A stretch of DNA of 9,350 nucleotides from Candidatus Aminicenantes bacterium UBA4820 (GTDB taxonomy: Bacteria; Acidobacteriota; UBA4820): NCBI GenBank assembly GCA_002402325.1, contig DHFQ01000170.1:43279-52628 (forward strand), read 5' to 3'. The position numbers and the translations under genes are program-made. The notes below the pieces were generated by a model. That model did no database searches, was not told where the DNA came from, and saw nothing but the letters and a program-made list of their open reading frames with translations. Positions 6,815 through 9,350 of this stretch are shown piece by piece (within the stretch, counting starts at the first letter, position 1; each line of letters begins with the position of its first letter).

Positions 6815-6885
6815 CTTTCCTCCCTAACCAAACAAGGATTTTCAAAAAAGGTGATTTTTTCATCAAAATCAACCTTATTAACCAT
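6811..6885 (-). CDS. Possible 24-residue leader ORF upstream of the PKD gene
   Basis: On the minus strand an ATG at 6885 has GGAG (6894-6891) 5 nt upstream and opens a 24-codon frame. The product starts MVNKVDFDEKITFF and ends LVREER. Its TGA (6813-6811) overlaps the ATG of the PKD gene as ATGA, the same junction type as hutI/yvcK and yvcK/glmU. The frame is also open upstream to an ATG at 6900, but that one has no ribosome site. I recognise no family and there is no signal peptide. It could be a translated leader peptide that couples to or regulates the downstream gene. It could equally be a chance open frame, since 75 nt without a stop is common. The hairpin at 6848-6876 lies within it. Confidence 0.3.
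   Translation of the reverse strand: MVNKVDFDEKITFFENPCLVREER
6848..6876 (-). promoter_or_regulatory. Leader hairpin followed by U residues; possible attenuator
   Basis: AAGGTGATTTT (6848-6858) pairs with AAAATCAACCTT (6865-6876) as 11 base pairs with one bulged base and a 6-nt loop. Read on the minus strand, the second arm runs into TTTTTTG (6849 down to 6843), so the layout resembles an intrinsic terminator in the leader of the PKD gene. The stem is AU-rich with few G-C pairs, so its strength is doubtful. It lies downstream of both candidate minus-strand promoters and upstream of the ATG at 6814. Confidence 0.35.
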
Positions 6886-6904
6886 AATATCTCCATCCAT
6901 TTTT

Positions 6905-6933
6905 AACATACAACTATTATAGCCATTTGTCAA
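6905..6933 (-). promoter_or_regulatory. Candidate promoter for the PKD gene (perfect -35)
   Basis: On the minus strand a perfect TTGACA (6933-6928) is followed by a 17-nt spacer and TATGTT (6910-6905), a 4/6 match to TATAAT. Transcription would start near 6898, giving a leader of about 84 nt before the ATG at 6814. Confidence 0.5.
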
Positions 6934-6944
6934 GTCCCTTTAAA
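6916..6944 (-). promoter_or_regulatory. Overlapping candidate promoter for the PKD gene (perfect -10)
   Basis: On the minus strand TTTAAA (6944-6939, 4/6 match) and a perfect TATAAT (6921-6916) are separated by 17 nt. This promoter is shifted 11 bp upstream of the other candidate and shares its DNA, so the two would compete for RNA polymerase. Either or both may be real. Confidence 0.45.
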
Positions 6945-6997
6945 CCCCTCAAGGTATAATCCTAAAATTTGTTTTTATTTTGGAATACAAATTATGC

Positions 6998-7026
6998 TTG
7001 AAAGTTCAGACTAAAACCGGGATAAT
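6998..7026 (+). promoter_or_regulatory. Probable promoter of polA
   Basis: TTGAAA (6998-7003, 5/6 match), a 17-nt spacer and GATAAT (7021-7026, 5/6 match). The predicted transcript start near 7033 gives a leader of about 70 nt before the polA ATG. It is divergent from the PKD-gene promoters, with about 54 bp between the nearest boxes. A 7-bp inverted repeat, AATTTGT at 6966-6972 and ACAAATT at 6987-6993, lies just upstream of the -35 box. No other structure is evident in the rest of the 6945-7102 spacer. Confidence 0.5.
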
Positions 7027-7102
7027 CTTTGAGGTATTGCAGATGTGGATATGAGAATGGTAGTTTAATTAAATTAGTATTAAAATATATTCTGGAGGAA
7101 AT

Positions 7103-9350
7103 ATGGAGAAAATTTTTCTGATTGATGCAACTTCTATTCTTTTCAGGGCTTTTTATGCCGTTAGAAATCTATCAACGAGTAGCGGAAAAAAGACAAATGC
7201 AATTTATGGAACTATCAAGATGGCTGAGAAAATCCTTTCAGAAAATGATGTCAAATATGCAGTTTTTGTCTTTGATATGAAAGGTCCAACATTCAGACAT
7301 AAAGAGTATGAGCCCTACAAAGCAAACAGGGAGGAAACTCCATTAGACCTTGTTGAACAGATTGAACCCACGAAAGAAATTTTGAGGGCGATGGGATTAA
7401 AAGTCCTTGAAAAAGAAGGGTATGAGGCAGATGACATCATTGCGACAATTGCTGAAAGGGCTAAAAAGGAAGGATATGAGGTTATCATAGTGACAGCAGA
7501 TAAGGACCTCTTCCAGCTTGTTGATGATAATGTTAAAATAATTCATACAAAAAAGGAGAATACAATTCTTGATAGGGAGGGGGTAAAAGAACTTTTTGGA
7601 GTGTATCCCGAATCTGTAACCGATGTTCTCGCACTCTGGGGAGATCCGGTTGATAATATAAAAGGAGTTCCGAAAATTGGTGAAAAAGGGGCAAAAGAAC
7701 TCATCTCAAAATTTGGTTCACTTGATAATTTAATCGCAAACATTGATCAAATAGAAAGGAAAATCTACAGGGAAAGTCTCAAAGAAAATATTGAATCCGC
7801 CCTTGAATCCAAAAAACTTGCAACAGTTTTAAGAGATGTTCCGATAGAATTTAATATTAAAGATTTTGAAATTTGTAAAAGAGACGAAGAAAAACTTAAG
7901 GAATTGTTTGACAAGTATGAATTTTACTCCCTTCTTGGAGAGAAAAAGAGGGTTGAAGAGGAGACTTTCAGTTTAAAGAAGTTTAGCAACGAGGTTTTTG
8001 AGACCCTTCTTTCACTTAAAAATGTTGGATTTTCTTATGATGAAAGAGACTTTTACCTCTCTGATGGAAGGGAGATTTTTATAGGTCAAAGAAATCCTTT
8101 TATTCTTGATGGGATACTTTCACTCAATCTTGTTACTTTTGATCTAAAAAAAATGATAAAGGAATTTAAAGCCTACGAAGTGAAAACCTTTGATGACCTG
8201 CAACTTGCATCCTATCTTTTAAATCCTGAAGACCCTAAGTTTCTTAACAATTTTTATCAGAATGAATTTAAGGCGATTTTAAGCGATGATATCAAAATCA
8301 AATCTGGCCAATATGCAAGAGTCGCAAAACCTCTTCTTGAAAAGATTGAAGAATTTGATATGACAAAACTTTACAAAGAGATTGAGTTAAAGGTCGCTCC
8401 AATTCTTTGCAGGATGGAGGAGAGGGGAATCCTTGTTGATGTTGAATACCTCAAAACTTTATCAAGTGATTTTGAGAAAATGATTAACTCTCTTGAAAAG
8501 GAAATTTTTAAAGAGGCTGGGGTAAGTTTTAACATCTCATCGCCAAAACAGGTTTCAACTATTCTTTTTGAAAAAATGAAACTTCCCTCCACAAAAAAGA
8601 CCGTAAAGACAAAAAGTTACTCAACCGATAATGAGGCTTTAGAAGATATTTACGATGTTCATCCAATAATTCCTCTTATACTTGAACATAGAACTTTAAA
8701 CAAATTAAAATCAACCTATATTGACGCTTTGCCCAATTATATAAATAAAAAGACGGGAAGAATTCACACGACTTTCAATCAAACGGGAACGGCAACGGGA
8801 AGGTTGTCTTCATCAGAGCCCAATTTACAAAACATACCCATAAAAGGTGAGTACGGTTTAAAAATCAGAAGGGCTTTCATTGCCGATAAAGGAATGACCT
8901 TTGTTTCCGCCGATTACAGCCAGATTGAACTAAGGATTCTTGCACACCTTTCAGGAGATGAAAAACTCATCAATGCCTTTGAGCAAGGAGTGGACATTCA
9001 CAACTTGACCGCCTCACAAATATTTGGAGTTTCAGAAAATGAGGTTTCAGATGAGATGAGAAGAAGGGCTAAAATTGTGAATTACTCAATAATCTATGGC
9101 AAAACTGTTTATGGTCTTTCAAAAGATTTGAGGATTCCGCAAAAGGAGGCAAAAGAATTTATTGAGAAATACTTTGCATCATTTCCTAAAATTCATAACT
9201 ATCTTGATTCTGTTAAAAAAGAGGCAATTGAGAATGAGGAGGTAAAAACAATTCTGGGAAGAAGGCGATTTTTCAAAGGGATTAAAAGTGGTGGAAAACA
9301 GAACCTTGATGCAAATTTGAGACAGGCTGTAAACGCAACAATTCAGGGCT
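7103..9350 (+). CDS. polA: DNA polymerase I, 3'-truncated by the window edge
   Basis: The gene is open from ATG 7103 (GGAGG at 7094-7098) to the window end: 749 codons, probably lacking the last 100-150 including motif C. PolA fills gaps and removes RNA primers in lagging-strand synthesis and repair. Residues 1 to about 290 are the 5'-nuclease: FLIDATSILFRAFYAV, FDMKGPTFRHKEYEPYKANR, EADDIIATIAER, IVTADKDLFQLV and DNIKGVPKIGEKGA. Residues about 290-410 correspond to the 3'-5' exonuclease fold but lack its carboxylates: no DxE motif, the NxxxD equivalent reads DLKKM (347-351), and the YxxxD equivalent is YARVA (404-408). Proofreading is therefore almost surely absent. The polymerase domain has TATGRLSSSEPNLQNIP (from 563), motif A DYSQIELR with Asp604 and Glu609, and motif B RRRAKIVNYSIIYG (653-666). 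Tyr661 replaces the usual Phe there. Apparently a single-gene unit within this window. Confidence 0.95.
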   Translation, partial: MEKIFLIDATSILFRAFYAVRNLSTSSGKKTNAIYGTIKMAEKILSENDVKYAVFVFDMKGPTFRHKEYEPYKANREETPLDLVEQIEPTKEILRAMGLKVLEKEGYEADDIIATIAERAKKEGYEVIIVTADKDLFQLVDDNVKIIHTKKENTILDREGVKELFGVYPESVTDVLALWGDPVDNIKGVPKIGEKGAKELISKFGSLDNLIANIDQIERKIYRESLKENIESALESKKLATVLRDVPIEFNIKDFEICKRDEEKLKELFDKYEFYSLLGEKKRVEEETFSLKKFSNEVFETLLSLKNVGFSYDERDFYLSDGREIFIGQRNPFILDGILSLNLVTFDLKKMIKEFKAYEVKTFDDLQLASYLLNPEDPKFLNNFYQNEFKAILSDDIKIKSGQYARVAKPLLEKIEEFDMTKLYKEIELKVAPILCRMEERGILVDVEYLKTLSSDFEKMINSLEKEIFKEAGVSFNISSPKQVSTILFEKMKLPSTKKTVKTKSYSTDNEALEDIYDVHPIIPLILEHRTLNKLKSTYIDALPNYINKKTGRIHTTFNQTGTATGRLSSSEPNLQNIPIKGEYGLKIRRAFIADKGMTFVSADYSQIELRILAHLSGDEKLINAFEQGVDIHNLTASQIFGVSENEVSDEMRRRAKIVNYSIIYGKTVYGLSKDLRIPQKEAKEFIEKYFASFPKIHNYLDSVKKEAIENEEVKTILGRRRFFKGIKSGGKQNLDANLRQAVNATIQG

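Noticed and set aside
6955..6960. Plus-strand TATAAT as a polA promoter -10 box
   Set aside because: No acceptable -35 lies 16-18 nt upstream; the nearest, TTGTCA at 6927, is 22 nt away. The TTGAAA/GATAAT pair at 6998-7026 fits better.
7543..8592. Minus-strand open frames inside polA
   Set aside because: They are shadows of a continuous, motif-rich polA frame on the plus strand.

Overview
The window is low-GC bacterial DNA: AT-rich, with abundant Lys/Glu/Ile codons and AGA/AGG arginines. It carries ordinary sigma70-type promoters and good Shine-Dalgarno (SD) sites. The gene set combines a DivIVA coiled-coil protein, YvcK, a lone imidazolonepropionase and a secreted PKD-repeat protein. That would fit a free-living, deep-branching or Firmicutes-like anaerobe, but I cannot assign a phylum from this sequence. 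No tRNA, rRNA, CRISPR array, insertion sequence or phage gene is visible.

Left part (2-5358, + strand). The 3' end of a TPR-repeat protein gene is followed by a compact five-gene run: yggS (PLP-binding protein), divIVA, hutI, yvcK and glmU. A perfect TTGACA -35 box just after the TPR stop codon probably starts the run. Inside it, yggS/divIVA overlap by 11 nt, divIVA/hutI are 3 nt apart, and hutI/yvcK and yvcK/glmU each share an ATGA stop/start overlap, so the genes are very likely co-transcribed and translationally coupled. Apart from hutI, the theme is the cell envelope: DivIVA marks poles or septa, GlmU makes UDP-GlcNAc, and characterised YvcK proteins bind UDP-GlcNAc.

Middle (5338-6944, mostly - strand). 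A convergent gene encodes a 474-residue secreted protein with a signal peptide, three PKD domains, one Ig-like domain and an IPT/TIG-like end. Its terminator lies inside the 3' end of glmU. Its leader holds a possible 24-codon reading frame ending in an ATGA overlap with the main gene, plus a hairpin followed by U residues.

Right part (6998-9350, + strand). A divergent promoter drives polA (DNA polymerase I), cut by the window edge after 749 codons. It has an intact 5'-nuclease domain, a 3'-5' exonuclease domain lacking its catalytic carboxylates, and a polymerase domain with Tyr instead of the usual Phe at the nucleotide-discriminating position of the O helix.

I see no obviously new multi-gene defence or mobile system. 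The points most worth a second look are the yvcK-glmU coupling with hutI embedded, the unusual polA motif B, the glmU/terminator overlap and the possible leader ORF.
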